Assembly: GCF_000238095.2 (NCBI RefSeq)
Contig: NZ_JH815225.1
Location: 1,121,863 to 1,185,862 of the forward strand
Direction of reading: 5' to 3'
Source of the DNA: Peptoanaerobacter stomatis
Lineage (GTDB): Bacteria > Bacillota > Clostridia > Peptostreptococcales > Filifactoraceae
Length of the DNA: 64,000 nucleotides
Both the position numbers and the translations under genes were made by a program. The notes below the pieces were generated by a model that saw nothing but the letters and a program-made list of their open reading frames with translations, was not told the DNA's origin and ran no database searches. Positions within the stretch are counted from its first letter, which is position 1. The number at the start of each line of letters is the position of its first letter. This document shows positions 40,750 to 49,942 of the stretch, one piece after another.

Positions 40750-42534
40750 ATGTCAATTTTAAAACAAATACAAGAAAGTATGAAAAAAAACAATGTCCAT
40801 TACTATATAATCCCGACAAATGATTATCACCAAAGTGAATATGTCGCCGACTTTTTCAAATTGAGAGAATTTGTATCAGGCTTTAACGGTTCAGCAGGAA
40901 CACTTGTAATAGAGCAGGAAAGAGCAGGTTTATGGACTGACTCAAGATATTTTTTGCAAGCCGAAACACAACTTCCTAAAGAAATCACACTACACAAACT
41001 TGGCAGTGATGAAAGTTCAGATTTTCCGGCATATATTGCAGAAAATATAAAAGCCGGTCAAGCAATAGGATTTGATGCCAAATGTATAAGCACTTCTCTT
41101 GGAAAACACCTCTTAGGCATTGCAGAAAAGAAAAACTCAAAAATATTATTAGATGTCTACTTCGCTGATGAATTGTGGAAGGAAAGACAAACACTTCCTA
41201 AAAATACAGCCTATTTTTTAAATGATGATATAACAGGAGAAAATATAAGCTCAAAAATCAAATATATTACAGATGTGATGAAAGAGCACAAATGCCATTA
41301 CACTGCACTTACAAAACTTGATGATATAGCATATCTATTGAATATGCGAGGCACAGATGTTACTTACAACCCTGTATTTTATTCATATGTATCTATAGAA
41401 TTCAGAGAAGATTTCAATAATTACACAGTAAAATTATATATAGATGACGAAAAATTACAAGAAGATACAAAAAAATATCTGAGCAAAAACAACATACAAA
41501 TACTTCCATATGAAAAAATATATGATGACATAAAACTTATAAAAAATAAAAATATGTTGTTGGATGAATCGGCGCTCAACTTTATGCTTTACACAAATAT
41601 AGATGATACAAATTCAATTGTGGACATATTAAGCCCTATCACATCAAAAAAAGCCATAAAAAATGATACTGAGCTTAAAAATGCTATATATTATCATAAA
41701 ATTGATGCAGTTGCCGTTATAAAACTCATTCATTATGTAAAAACAAATATCAAAAAAATAGATATGAGCGAAATAAGTGTCTCCGACAAATTGGAAGAAT
41801 TCAGAAGACAATGTGATAAATGTGTAGATTTGAGTTTTGATACAATATCAGGATACAAAGACCATGGTGCAATAGTTCATTACAGTGCAACTGAAGAAAC
41901 TAATTATAAATTAGAGCCAAAGTCTATACTCTTACTTGATTCAGGCGCTCAATATTTAGGAGCAACAACAGATATAACAAGAAGTATTTCACTCGGTACA
42001 CCTACAGATACAGAAAAATTTGACTTTACTACTGTACTTAAAGGTCATTTGGCATTATCCAATGCCGTTTTCCCTGAAAACACAACAGGAAGTCAATTAG
42101 ATACAATCGCAAAAGAGCCTATATGGAGAGAAAATTTGAACTTTTTCCACGGAACAGGTCATGGAGTCGGAGCTTTTTTAAATGTACACGAAGGTCCTAT
42201 GAGAATATCAGGAGCTTATAGCAATGTCGGCTTCAAACGCGGCATGATAGTATCAAACGAACCCGGACTATACAGAGCAGGTCATCACGGTATAAGAATA
42301 GAAAATCTTGTATACGCAGAATTTGATAAGGAAACGGAATTCGGCAAATTTTTAAAATTTATTGATTTGACACTCGTTCCAATCGATCTTGACTTGGTAG
42401 ATGTCGATTTGCTCAACAGCCAAGAAAAACTTTGGCTAAACAACTATCACAAAAGAGTGTTTGACGAGATAAGTCCGTTAATAGAAGATAAAGAACTAAA
42501 AGAATTTTTAAAACAACAAACAAGACAAATATAG
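40750..42534 (+). CDS. pepP: Xaa-Pro aminopeptidase, long three-domain form
   Basis: 594 residues, an M24B peptidase like eukaryotic APP1 with two creatinase N-terminal domains before the pita-bread domain. Metal ligands are visible: Asp in LLLDSGAQYLGATTDITRS (two), His in FFHGTGHGVGAFLNVHEGP, Glu in VSNEPGLYRAG and Glu in GIRIENLVY. It removes an N-terminal residue before proline from peptides. GGAGG lies 6 bases before the ATG. Confidence 0.95.
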   Translation: MSILKQIQESMKKNNVHYYIIPTNDYHQSEYVADFFKLREFVSGFNGSAGTLVIEQERAGLWTDSRYFLQAETQLPKEITLHKLGSDESSDFPAYIAENIKAGQAIGFDAKCISTSLGKHLLGIAEKKNSKILLDVYFADELWKERQTLPKNTAYFLNDDITGENISSKIKYITDVMKEHKCHYTALTKLDDIAYLLNMRGTDVTYNPVFYSYVSIEFREDFNNYTVKLYIDDEKLQEDTKKYLSKNNIQILPYEKIYDDIKLIKNKNMLLDESALNFMLYTNIDDTNSIVDILSPITSKKAIKNDTELKNAIYYHKIDAVAVIKLIHYVKTNIKKIDMSEISVSDKLEEFRRQCDKCVDLSFDTISGYKDHGAIVHYSATEETNYKLEPKSILLLDSGAQYLGATTDITRSISLGTPTDTEKFDFTTVLKGHLALSNAVFPENTTGSQLDTIAKEPIWRENLNFFHGTGHGVGAFLNVHEGPMRISGAYSNVGFKRGMIVSNEPGLYRAGHHGIRIENLVYAEFDKETEFGKFLKFIDLTLVPIDLDLVDVDLLNSQEKLWLNNYHKRVFDEISPLIEDKELKEFLKQQTRQI

Positions 42535-42544
42535 TAATCATCTT

Positions 42545-42577
42545 AAAAATAGTGTCTTATTCGGCACTATTTTTTTG
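42545..42577 (+). terminator. Intrinsic terminator of pepP
   Basis: AAAATAGTGTC and GGCACTATTTT pair (one G-U) around a short loop, followed by a run of T, starting 10 bases after the pepP stop. Confidence 0.88.
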
Positions 42578-42588
42578 CTGTTATATAT

Positions 42589-42679
42589 ACTATTTAGATA
42601 AATTTCTAAATAGTTATTGACATTTAATATTTATTTTTATATAATAATTACAGTATTTAGATATTTATCTAAATACTGT
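42589..42679 (+). promoter_or_regulatory. sdpR promoter flanked by two palindromic operators
   Basis: Consensus TTGACA (42617-42622), 17-base spacer and TATAAT (42640-42645). Just upstream lies the inverted repeat ACTATTTAGA / TCTAAATAGT (42589-42614). Just downstream, over the expected start, lies the perfect repeat ACAGTATTTAGATA / TATCTAAATACTGT (42650-42679). Both share TATTTAGA half-sites, as expected for an ArsR-family dimer repressing its own promoter. The start codon of the regulator is about 220 bases further on, so the leader is long and holds no clear gene. Confidence 0.85.
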
Positions 42680-42875
42680 ATGCTTTATTTTTCATAAAAA
42701 ATTTGTTCAAAAGCGTTAATTTTCTCTTAGATGTATACAAAATGCAGTTTTTATAGTTATTAACAGCCATATATAGTATGATAACATAGTTTTATTTTTA
42801 TATATCGCTTTAACGGATATATTTTTTCTTATTTTGCGCATTTCTAATTTTCTCTAAAATTGGGGGGGTATTGTC

Positions 42876-43148
42876 TTGGCTTTTGCAAAAACATTTAAAG
42901 CACTGTCTGATCCTGTAAGAAGAGATATTTTAATATTGCTGAAAGACGGAGAAAAAAAGTCCGCAGGAGAAATATCTTCACATTTTTCTCTAACTGATGC
43001 TACAATATCTCATCACCTGTCAATATTAAAACAAGCCCTTCTCATAAAACAGACAAAAGAAAAAAATTATATATATTATGAATTAAACATATCTGTCTTT
43101 GAAGACGTTATGATGTGGTTTTCCCAATTTTTTAATAAGAAGGAGTAA
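42876..43148 (+). CDS. sdpR: ArsR-family autorepressor, SdpR-like
   Basis: 90 residues, start TTG at 42876, seven bases after an unusual G7 ribosome site. Winged helix: FKALSDPVRRDILILLKDGEKKSAGEISSHF, with recognition helix LTDATISHHLSILKQALL. It lacks the Cys metal-binding motif of metal-sensing ArsR proteins, as in SdpR of Bacillus. Five bases ahead of the SdpI-like gene, so the pair forms an operon. Likely binds the two palindromes upstream. Confidence 0.88.
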   Translation: MAFAKTFKALSDPVRRDILILLKDGEKKSAGEISSHFSLTDATISHHLSILKQALLIKQTKEKNYIYYELNISVFEDVMMWFSQFFNKKE

Positions 43149-43153
43149 TTATT

Positions 43154-43825
43154 ATGAGTAAAAATAATATTTTATCTAAAAAATTAATCGCATTTAGCTC
43201 CATATTATGTCTTATTCCTTGTATAATAGGTTTTCTAAAATATGACAGTTTTCCTCAAATGTTGCCTAACAGATTTGATTTTAACGGAAATGTCACTTCT
43301 TATGCGGATAAAAATGTATTGCTTTTCTACTTGCCTATCGTAATGGCTTTATTAACAATTATATTGGGTATTACAATTCATTTTGATCCGTTTGATAAAA
43401 AAAGTCAAAACAAAAACCCTATATTAGTAAAACTTACAATTTTTATAACGCCGATAGTCAGCAATATTATATTCTTGGCAATTTATATCAATTCTAAAAA
43501 ACTTTTTTCATTAAATACTAAAATACCGATAATATTCATAGGTTTGATATTTTTAATAATAGGTAATTATATGCCTAAAAATAAACAAAACGCTATAATA
43601 GGTGTACGAAATATGTGGACTTTAAAAGATGAAATTATATGGAATAAAACTAACAAACTGGCAGGGTATCTATCTGTTTTAATCGGTATTTTATTTATAA
43701 TAATACCTTTTATAAACATAGTTCCTTCTGTTTTGCCTAATCTTGTCTTATTTTTTGTATTTGCTTTGTCTATAGGTATAAATCTATACTCTTTCATATT
43801 GTATTACAAAAAAGAAAAACATTGA
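43154..43825 (+). CDS. sdpI: SdpI-like multipass membrane protein (DUF1648)
   Basis: 223 residues with about six membrane helices. N-terminal DUF1648 signature PQMLPNRFDFNGNVTSYADK and the SdpI motif NYMPKNKQNAIIGVRNMWTLKDEIIWNKTNKLAG. In Bacillus SdpI gives immunity to the SdpC toxin and signals to SdpR. No SdpC-like toxin gene is in the window, so here the role may be bacteriocin defence or envelope stress sensing. AAGGAG precedes the ATG. Confidence 0.87.
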   Translation: MSKNNILSKKLIAFSSILCLIPCIIGFLKYDSFPQMLPNRFDFNGNVTSYADKNVLLFYLPIVMALLTIILGITIHFDPFDKKSQNKNPILVKLTIFITPIVSNIIFLAIYINSKKLFSLNTKIPIIFIGLIFLIIGNYMPKNKQNAIIGVRNMWTLKDEIIWNKTNKLAGYLSVLIGILFIIIPFINIVPSVLPNLVLFFVFALSIGINLYSFILYYKKEKH

Positions 43826-43838
43826 TAAATTATTATGA

Positions 43839-43935
43839 TTGATTTTTGTAATAAAATATGATATAATCTCTAAGTTAATAATTTATTTGGCAATAACAAG
43901 CAACTATTGCCCATTATTTAGTAAGAGGTGAAATA
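43839..43935 (+). promoter_or_regulatory. rpmE promoter and structured leader
   Basis: TTGATT (43839-43844), 17-base spacer, TATAAT (43862-43867). The leader of about 60 bases has a perfect 7-bp stem GGCAATA / TATTGCC (43889-43895 with 43905-43911, 9-base loop), then the AGAGGTG ribosome site. It could be the L31 autoregulatory leader known in Firmicutes. I have not matched it to a covariance model. Confidence 0.6.
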
Positions 43936-44136
43936 ATGAAACCAAATTTGCATCCTGAATTCAAAGAAGTAACAGTACACTGTGCTTGTGGAAACACATT
44001 TACATCTGCATCTACAAAAGATGAAGTAAAAGTGGAAATATGCTCTGCTTGTCACCCATTTTATACAGGTCTTAACAAATCTGTAGAAAAAGGTGGTAGA
44101 GTTGAAAAATTCAACAAAAAATTCGGAAAAAAATAA
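43936..44136 (+). CDS. rpmE: 50S ribosomal protein L31, zinc-binding form
   Basis: 66 residues. Cys pairs in VHCACGNTF and [12 protein letters not shown] identify the Zn-binding C+ form. The C-terminus [13 protein letters not shown] is typical. Strong AGAGG site before ATG, own promoter and terminator. Confidence 0.97.
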   Translation: MKPNLHPEFKEVTVHCACGNTFTSASTKDEVKVEICSACHPFYTGLNKSVEKGGRVEKFNKKFGKK

Positions 44137-44156
44137 AGCATTTATCAATAAATGCT

Positions 44157-44186
44157 TAAAAGCGTGCCAAATGGCACGCTTTTTTA
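44157..44186 (+). terminator. Intrinsic terminator of rpmE
   Basis: AAAAGCGTGCC, AAAT loop, GGCACGCTTTTTT: a 7-bp GC-rich stem extended by A-T pairs and followed by T. A smaller hairpin (AGCATTTA / TAAATGCT, 44137-44156) directly precedes it. Confidence 0.95.
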
Positions 44187-44340
44187 TTTTGCTTAAGCTA
44201 CAACAATATAAAACCCAACAGAATGATAGATAATTTATATTATAGGAGTCCATAAATAGTGTTATATTTTAAATCTACACATATTTTCATATCGTTCTAT
44301 TAGGTTTTAGTATTAATTATAAGTATTTTTTTAATAGTAT

Positions 44341-45744
44341 TTATCTTATGCTGAAAGAATCGTGCATTACGCATCTTCTTATTCTGCAAAATGATTTTGC
44401 TGAAGTTATACCTTCTCCTGTAGGTCCTGCTATAGTAAATGTTGTATGTCCTTCTCCACCTACTCCTATTCCTGAATATGAAGGCGCATTTTTAACAAAT
44501 ATAGTCGCTTCTAATTTTTTTGCCATTTTAGACAATTTTTCTACATTTTTGGAGTGCATTATTGCTGTATGTCTATTTCCATGTTCAGCTTCATATGCAT
44601 ATTCTATTGCTATATCTACATCTGATACGCTTACTATAGGTAATATGGGCATAAGCATTTCTTCTTGTACTAAATGATGATTTTTAGATGTTCTGCATAT
44701 TATTAATCTTATACTGTCATCTACATATATTCCTAATTTTTCTAATATATATTTTGCTGATTTACCTACAAACTCTGTCTTAGGTTTTCCATTTTCTTGT
44801 GATACCAATTTGTCCAATTTTTCTATCATATCTTGTGATACTATTTCATATGCTCCGTTTTTCTTCATATGATAAATCAACATATCAGATATGCTGTCTA
44901 CTGCAAATACTTCTTTTTCAGCTATACAAGGCACGTTGTTGTCAAAGCTTGCACCTGATACTATATCAATAGCGGCTTTTTCTATATCCGCAGTTTCATC
45001 CACTACTACAGGAGGATTTCCTGCACCTGCTCCTATAGCTTTTTTTCCTGATGACAAAACAGTATTTACGATAAATGGACCTCCTGTCGCTACAAGCAAC
45101 TTAACCTTAGGATTGCTCATCATAAGATTGGTATTTTCTATTGAAGGTTCTTTTACCATTGTTATCATATTTCTCGGTGCACCGTATTCTTCCAAAGCCT
45201 TGTTCATCATCTTAACCAATTTTATAGAAACATTTTTTGCTCTTGGATGAGGACTGAATACTACAGTATTTCCTCCAACTATCATAGATATTGAATTATT
45301 TATAAGAGTTTCTGTAGGATTCGTAGTCGGTGTTATTGAGCCTATGACTCCAAACGGACAATATTCTTCAATCATAAGTCCATCTTTTCCTGTTATGGCT
45401 CTTGTTGTCAAATCTTCCATTCCCGGAGTTTTTTCAGCTGCCACTTTATTTTTTAATATCTTATCTTCAAATCTTCCTATTTCAGTTTCCTCTACCGCAT
45501 CTCTTGAAATCATCTCAAGATTATCTTTTTTGAGCACTTCTCTTCTTATAACATTTGCAAATTCATTTCTTTGCTGTACACTGCACTCAAATAATTTTCT
45601 TTGTGCTGTTTCACTCGCATTTATTGCTGCTTCCATATCATCAAAAATACCATAATTATATTCATTGCTTAATATATTTGATGATTCCAATTTCATTTCA
45701 CTTAACACTTGTCTTACGACATCTTGTAACAGTTCTGCGTTCAT
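44341..45744 (-). CDS. pduP: CoA-acylating aldehyde dehydrogenase with encapsulation peptide (PduP/EutE-like)
   Basis: 467 residues. The amphipathic N-terminus MNAELLQDVVRQVLSEMK followed by a linker matches the targeting peptides that dock enzymes in microcompartments. Dehydrogenase body: PFGVIGSITPTTNPTETLINN, GAGNPPVVVDETAD, catalytic Cys in ASFDNNVPCIAEKE, and FTIAGPTGEGITSAKSF. Converts propionaldehyde or acetaldehyde with NAD and CoA to acyl-CoA. Last gene of the leftward BMC arm, 12 bases after pduL. Confidence 0.92.
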   Translation of the reverse strand: MNAELLQDVVRQVLSEMKLESSNILSNEYNYGIFDDMEAAINASETAQRKLFECSVQQRNEFANVIRREVLKKDNLEMISRDAVEETEIGRFEDKILKNKVAAEKTPGMEDLTTRAITGKDGLMIEEYCPFGVIGSITPTTNPTETLINNSISMIVGGNTVVFSPHPRAKNVSIKLVKMMNKALEEYGAPRNMITMVKEPSIENTNLMMSNPKVKLLVATGGPFIVNTVLSSGKKAIGAGAGNPPVVVDETADIEKAAIDIVSGASFDNNVPCIAEKEVFAVDSISDMLIYHMKKNGAYEIVSQDMIEKLDKLVSQENGKPKTEFVGKSAKYILEKLGIYVDDSIRLIICRTSKNHHLVQEEMLMPILPIVSVSDVDIAIEYAYEAEHGNRHTAIMHSKNVEKLSKMAKKLEATIFVKNAPSYSGIGVGGEGHTTFTIAGPTGEGITSAKSFCRIRRCVMHDSFSIR

Positions 45745-45756
45745 TTCTCCCTCCTA

Positions 45757-46410
45757 TTACTGAACAATACTGTTTTTATTTTTTAAAACCGCAAAATCTC
45801 CGTTTTTTATAGATACAGAATTTGCCTCGTCTGTATCCAAATGCATTTCCAACCTGTATGAGTCAGACACTCTTACAAGCACCTTTGACATAATTGCTCT
45901 TCTTTGACCGAATATCTCCACATCTACAAAATCACCGTCTTTTACATTCATAAGCCTTGCTTCTTTCGGTGTCATATGAATATGTCTTAACGCAACTATT
46001 GTGCCTTCATCAACACTTATCTTTCCTTTCGGTCCTATTATCTCAAGTCCCGGAGTTCCTTCCAATTTTCCTGATTCTTTTATAGGAGCTTTCACACCTA
46101 ACCTGAAAGAGTCTGTAAGCGATATTTCAACTTGAGTTTTATTTCTTATAGGTCCTAATATTCTTACATTTTCAAATTCACCTTTTGAACCTCTTATTGT
46201 TACAAGCTCATTTGAAGCAAATTGCCCCGGTTGTTTTAAATCAGATTTCTTTGTGAGCTCATATCCTTCTCCGAACAGAGTCTCCAAGTCCTTTTTACAA
46301 AGATGAACGTGTCTGTTGGAAACTCCAATCGGGATTTTATAATTTTCTATTTGATCAAGTTTTTCTTGAACACGTTTACAAACCAAAGTTATAAATTCCT
46401 CTTGATTCAT
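45757..46410 (-). CDS. pduL: Microcompartment phosphotransacylase PduL
   Basis: 217 residues. The N-terminal 20 residues (MNQEEFITLVCKRVQEKL) look like an encapsulation peptide. Zinc-site histidines are in IPIGVSNRHVHLC and in VALRHIHMTP. Two beta-barrel repeats: KQPGQFASNE...LGPIRNKTQVEISLTDSFRLG and the later DGDFVDVEI. Converts acyl-CoA and phosphate to acyl-phosphate and recycles CoA inside the shell. Confidence 0.95.
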   Translation of the reverse strand: MNQEEFITLVCKRVQEKLDQIENYKIPIGVSNRHVHLCKKDLETLFGEGYELTKKSDLKQPGQFASNELVTIRGSKGEFENVRILGPIRNKTQVEISLTDSFRLGVKAPIKESGKLEGTPGLEIIGPKGKISVDEGTIVALRHIHMTPKEARLMNVKDGDFVDVEIFGQRRAIMSKVLVRVSDSYRLEMHLDTDEANSVSIKNGDFAVLKNKNSIVQ

Positions 46411-46509
46411 AAAATATTCCTCTTTCTACAAATTATATAAATCAAAAAATTTAAAATAATATAATTTATTTTTATTTCTTGATGTTATTAATTTAAATTC
46501 TCTAAAATT

Positions 46510-47385
46510 TTATCCGAACAGTAAATTTACTATTGATACTGATATCATTATAACTGTTGCAGGAGGATCTATATATGTATCGCAATTACTGTTGAATATA
46601 TTTCCTGCAGCTTGCCATGCCACTGCATTTACAGCTCCTACAATAGCTGCTATCAAAATATTCCCTGTAAGCACATATGCAACTGCCGCAGGATATGTTA
46701 TATGATGCGTAACCGGAATACTGAACCCTGTTTGTAAAAATACCAATGAACTTGCACTTATTCCGAAACATATTAACGGAAAACTTGCCAATTGTTCTTT
46801 CGGCATACCTGACAACATCATTGCATTTCCAACCACACTTATTACTATTCCGAATGTCGCCCCTAAAAACGCGTGCATTAATAACCCTAAATCAGGATTA
46901 GGCAACCATGTTCTTTTTACATCCAAACTGCATGTTCCCACCGGTCCAGTTTTTCCTACTAAAAGTCTGCAAACCATCAATGTACAAAATACTGCTGCTC
47001 CAGGTGCGTCGGTTTTTAAGAAACTTAATTTTGTTGTAAATAATGTAAAAAATAAAAATCCTATTACTGCAAATACTCCGCCGGCAATAAGAGTAGGTAT
47101 ATCATTAAGTTCATATAAAGGTTTTAATACATCTTGTGCAGAAGACAGTTTTTTTCTTTTTATAGCTGCGAATCCTGCCGCTGCCGCTCCCGCAGTAAAA
47201 GCTATATGAGGTCCCCAAAACAATCCGAATGTAATATGACCGATAGAAAATTCATTTATACCTGACATAGACAAAATTCCGCCTGATAATGCCAACAGAC
47301 CTGTAATTATAAATGACGGTATTGCTCCGAATGCTGTTCCTACTACACCGCCACAAAATGCTCCAACTAATAACATAATATCCAT
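46510..47385 (-). CDS. Multipass membrane protein of unknown function in BMC locus
   Basis: 291 residues from ATG at 47385 (GGAGAA five bases upstream, an earlier in-frame ATG at 47403 is possible). About eight to nine hydrophobic helices rich in Gly/Ala. Conserved-looking polar spots: GKTGPVGTCSLDVKRTWLPNPDLGLLMH, FSIPVTHHITYPAA and a C-terminal NSNCDTYIDPPATV. I do not recognise a named transporter family. It is not an aquaporin (no NPA). Being 100 bases before pduL, it may carry the diol, an acid product or another small solute. That is inference from position. Confidence 0.75.
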   Translation of the reverse strand: MDIMLLVGAFCGGVVGTAFGAIPSFIITGLLALSGGILSMSGINEFSIGHITFGLFWGPHIAFTAGAAAAGFAAIKRKKLSSAQDVLKPLYELNDIPTLIAGGVFAVIGFLFFTLFTTKLSFLKTDAPGAAVFCTLMVCRLLVGKTGPVGTCSLDVKRTWLPNPDLGLLMHAFLGATFGIVISVVGNAMMLSGMPKEQLASFPLICFGISASSLVFLQTGFSIPVTHHITYPAAVAYVLTGNILIAAIVGAVNAVAWQAAGNIFNSNCDTYIDPPATVIMISVSIVNLLFG

Positions 47386-47608
47386 AAGTCTTCTCCATTT
47401 CATAAATTTTAAAATTATTAAACTTTTTTGTGTGAACTATTGCTTAATAAAAGTAGACATATGGTGTTAATAATACAATTACCTAATAAAACCATAAATG
47501 ATTTTATTTTTTATACATTTTCACAAAAATGAAAAATATGCTCATAAATAATAGAAATTTTTTTATTTATGATTAATATGCAAATTTTTTCTCTTATCAG
47601 TCAAATAA

Positions 47609-48775
47609 CTATATATAATTTTGTATATAAGTTTTTACTTGATTTTTTAATTTGGAAACTTTATCGGTTCTCTCCCATGCAAATCTTTCTTCCATTCTTC
47701 CGAAATGTCCATAAGATGCAAGTTCAAGATATATAGGAGTTCTCATATTAAAATTGTTTATTGCTCCGTCTATTGTAAAATCAAATGTGTTTTTTATTGC
47801 ATATTCTATACATTCTTTTGATACTCTTTCAGTTCCGAATGTATTTATATATACTGTTTGAGCCCCTTCTTTACCTATTACGAAAGACATCTCTACTTCA
47901 CATTTCTTACTAAGTCCTGCCGCAACTACATTTTTTGCTATATACCTTGCCAGATAAGCAGCTGATCTGTCGGCTTTTGAAGGGTCTTTTCCTGAAAATG
48001 CTCCTCCTCCATGTCTTGCTATACCTCCATAAGTATCAACTATTATCTTTCTGCCCGTAAGACCGCTGTCAGCTGACGGACCTCCTTTTGCAAAAAATCC
48101 TGTGGCATTTATATGAATTTTTGTATCAGATTTCAACAAGTTCTTATCTATTTCTTCAAATATTACTTTTTCTATTATTTCATATCTGAGTTTGCTCAAA
48201 TCTATATCTCTATGATGTTGTGCGGCTATTACTATGCTGTCTATTTTTTGAACATTTCCGTTTTCATCATATACTGCGCTTACTTGTGTTTTTCCGTCAG
48301 GATAAAGTCCTTGTATTATCCCTTGTTTCCTTACATATGCTAGTCTTCGCGCCAATTTATGTGCTGTATGAATTGTATATGGCATATAGTTTTGCGTTTC
48401 ATCTGTCGCATATCCGTATACCATACCTTGATCACCTGCACAAATTTTTTCTTTTATAACTCCCATAGCTATATCTTCTGACTGTTTTATTATATTAGTC
48501 ATTATTATAGCCTTATCAGGATTAAAACCGCTTTCTTCATCTGTATAACCTATTTTTTTTATGGTATTTTTAGCTACTTCTTTCACATCGACTTTTGCAT
48601 TGGAAGTTATTTCACCTCCTATAAACAAAGCTCCGTTAGTTATGAAACTTTCACAAGCTACTCTTGAAAACGGATCCTGCTCCAAATGTGCATCAAGTAT
48701 AGCATCGGAAATTTGATCGCAAACTTTGTCAGGATGCCCTTCTGTCACTGATTCAGAAGTCAATACTTTATACAT
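47609..48775 (-). CDS. metK: S-adenosylmethionine synthetase
   Basis: 388 residues, the standard length. Starts KVLTSESVTEGHPDKVCDQISDAILD; ATP loop GAGDQGMVYGYATDET; GGPSADSGLTGRKIIVDTYGG; GGGAFSGKDPSKADRSAAY. Makes SAM from Met and ATP. It lies in the middle of the leftward BMC arm between the response regulator and the unknown membrane protein, 138 and 220 bases from its neighbours, so it may have its own promoter. SAM is the co-substrate of the glycyl radical activase at 56578-57495. No SAM riboswitch was recognised upstream. Confidence 0.97.
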   Translation of the reverse strand: MYKVLTSESVTEGHPDKVCDQISDAILDAHLEQDPFSRVACESFITNGALFIGGEITSNAKVDVKEVAKNTIKKIGYTDEESGFNPDKAIIMTNIIKQSEDIAMGVIKEKICAGDQGMVYGYATDETQNYMPYTIHTAHKLARRLAYVRKQGIIQGLYPDGKTQVSAVYDENGNVQKIDSIVIAAQHHRDIDLSKLRYEIIEKVIFEEIDKNLLKSDTKIHINATGFFAKGGPSADSGLTGRKIIVDTYGGIARHGGGAFSGKDPSKADRSAAYLARYIAKNVVAAGLSKKCEVEMSFVIGKEGAQTVYINTFGTERVSKECIEYAIKNTFDFTIDGAINNFNMRTPIYLELASYGHFGRMEERFAWERTDKVSKLKNQVKTYIQNYI

Positions 48776-48913
48776 AACAAATCACCAACTCTCTTAAAAT
48801 CTTCATAGTTAAAGCAAATTTAATTTATATACTCCGCATGAACATTTTTTTAAATTTCTATTTTACAGCAAATCCTTATGTATAAATTAAAACTATACTA
48901 AGATTTTGTTATA

Positions 48914-49942
48914 TCAAGGATTCTCAGACATACAATTTTCTTTTATTGCATTATAATTTCTAAACCTTGATACAGTAGTTTTTTCGTATTTCTTAAACAC
49001 TTTACAAAAATAGCTGAATTCATTGTATCCGACTTTAAAAAATATCTCTGATATGTTCATTCTTGACAAGCATATGTATTCTTTCGCTATATTTATCTTT
49101 TTTATATGTATATAGTTCATAACTGTCATATTAAATTCTTTTTTAAAAATTCTGCTTAAATATCCTTGAGATACATTGCAATTTTTAACTATATCATTTA
49201 GAGATATGTTATTTACTATATTTTTTTCTATATATGAAAAAATATCTTTTAATATAGGATACCTGTCCTCACTTCTTTTTATAAATATATATTCATATAC
49301 TTTAAAAAGCCAAATGAATATCAATCTTTCGTCTTTTAAATACATGTCTTGAAGCGGAAAAATCTGCTGTAATTCTATTTTATTCTTCTTTACCGTAGGC
49401 AAGAACGAATATAATATGACTGAAATAAATCTGTACATATTATCTTTAAAATCACTTTGTGAACAATTATTATATATTTCTTTCGCTATTATGGATATAT
49501 TGTCATATAGTCCTGAAAAGTCATTTTCTTCTATAAATTTATTTACATTGACGCTTACTGATATTTCTTCTTTTTGTTTCTTGTCTTTAAAATTACTTAA
49601 TATTGTCTTAATTACAGTGCTGTCTGTAGGTTTTATAACATATTGTTTGATTTTGTTTTTTAATGCTTTTTGTGCAAGCTCAAAACTGTTATAACTTGAC
49701 ACTATATATATGCTTATATCAGGATTTATATCCAATATCTCTTTGCTTGCCACTATGCCGTCTTTTATCGGCATCATTATATCCATAAAAACTATATCTA
49801 CTTTTTCATTTTTACATATATCTAAAGCCTCTTGACCGTTTTTAGCAAAAAATTTGACTTCAAAATTTTCTACTGATGAAACTATCTTTGCCATTGCTTG
49901 TCTAACCAGTTCCTCATCATCTACTATAAGAACTTTATACAT
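48914..49942 (-). CDS. YesN/AraC-type response regulator of BMC locus
   Basis: 342 residues. Receiver domain with the acidic pair in LIVDDEELVRQAM, phosphoacceptor Asp in VDIVFMDIMMPIKDG, and Lys in KQYVIKPTDS. Middle region of about 110 residues without a recognised fold. C-terminal AraC double helix-turn-helix (NNISLNDIVKNCNVSQGYLSRIFKKEFN, NISEIFFKVGYNEFSYFCKVFKKY). Overlaps the sensor gene by 8 bases. Likely activates the BMC operon, perhaps at the TTTCAGAC repeats near 60385-60414. Confidence 0.93.
   Translation of the reverse strand: MYKVLIVDDEELVRQAMAKIVSSVENFEVKFFAKNGQEALDICKNEKVDIVFMDIMMPIKDGIVASKEILDINPDISIYIVSSYNSFELAQKALKNKIKQYVIKPTDSTVIKTILSNFKDKKQKEEISVSVNVNKFIEENDFSGLYDNISIIAKEIYNNCSQSDFKDNMYRFISVILYSFLPTVKKNKIELQQIFPLQDMYLKDERLIFIWLFKVYEYIFIKRSEDRYPILKDIFSYIEKNIVNNISLNDIVKNCNVSQGYLSRIFKKEFNMTVMNYIHIKKINIAKEYICLSRMNISEIFFKVGYNEFSYFCKVFKKYEKTTVSRFRNYNAIKENCMSENP

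Noticed and set aside
42540-42875. Small leader peptide in the sdpR leader
   Set aside because: A nine-codon frame near 42730 has no ribosome site and no clear role.
44187-44340. Terminator of the leftward BMC arm
   Set aside because: No convincing stem with T run is seen on the minus strand downstream of 44341.
48776-48913. SAM riboswitch before metK
   Set aside because: No conserved core or terminator pair could be recognised in 138 bases.
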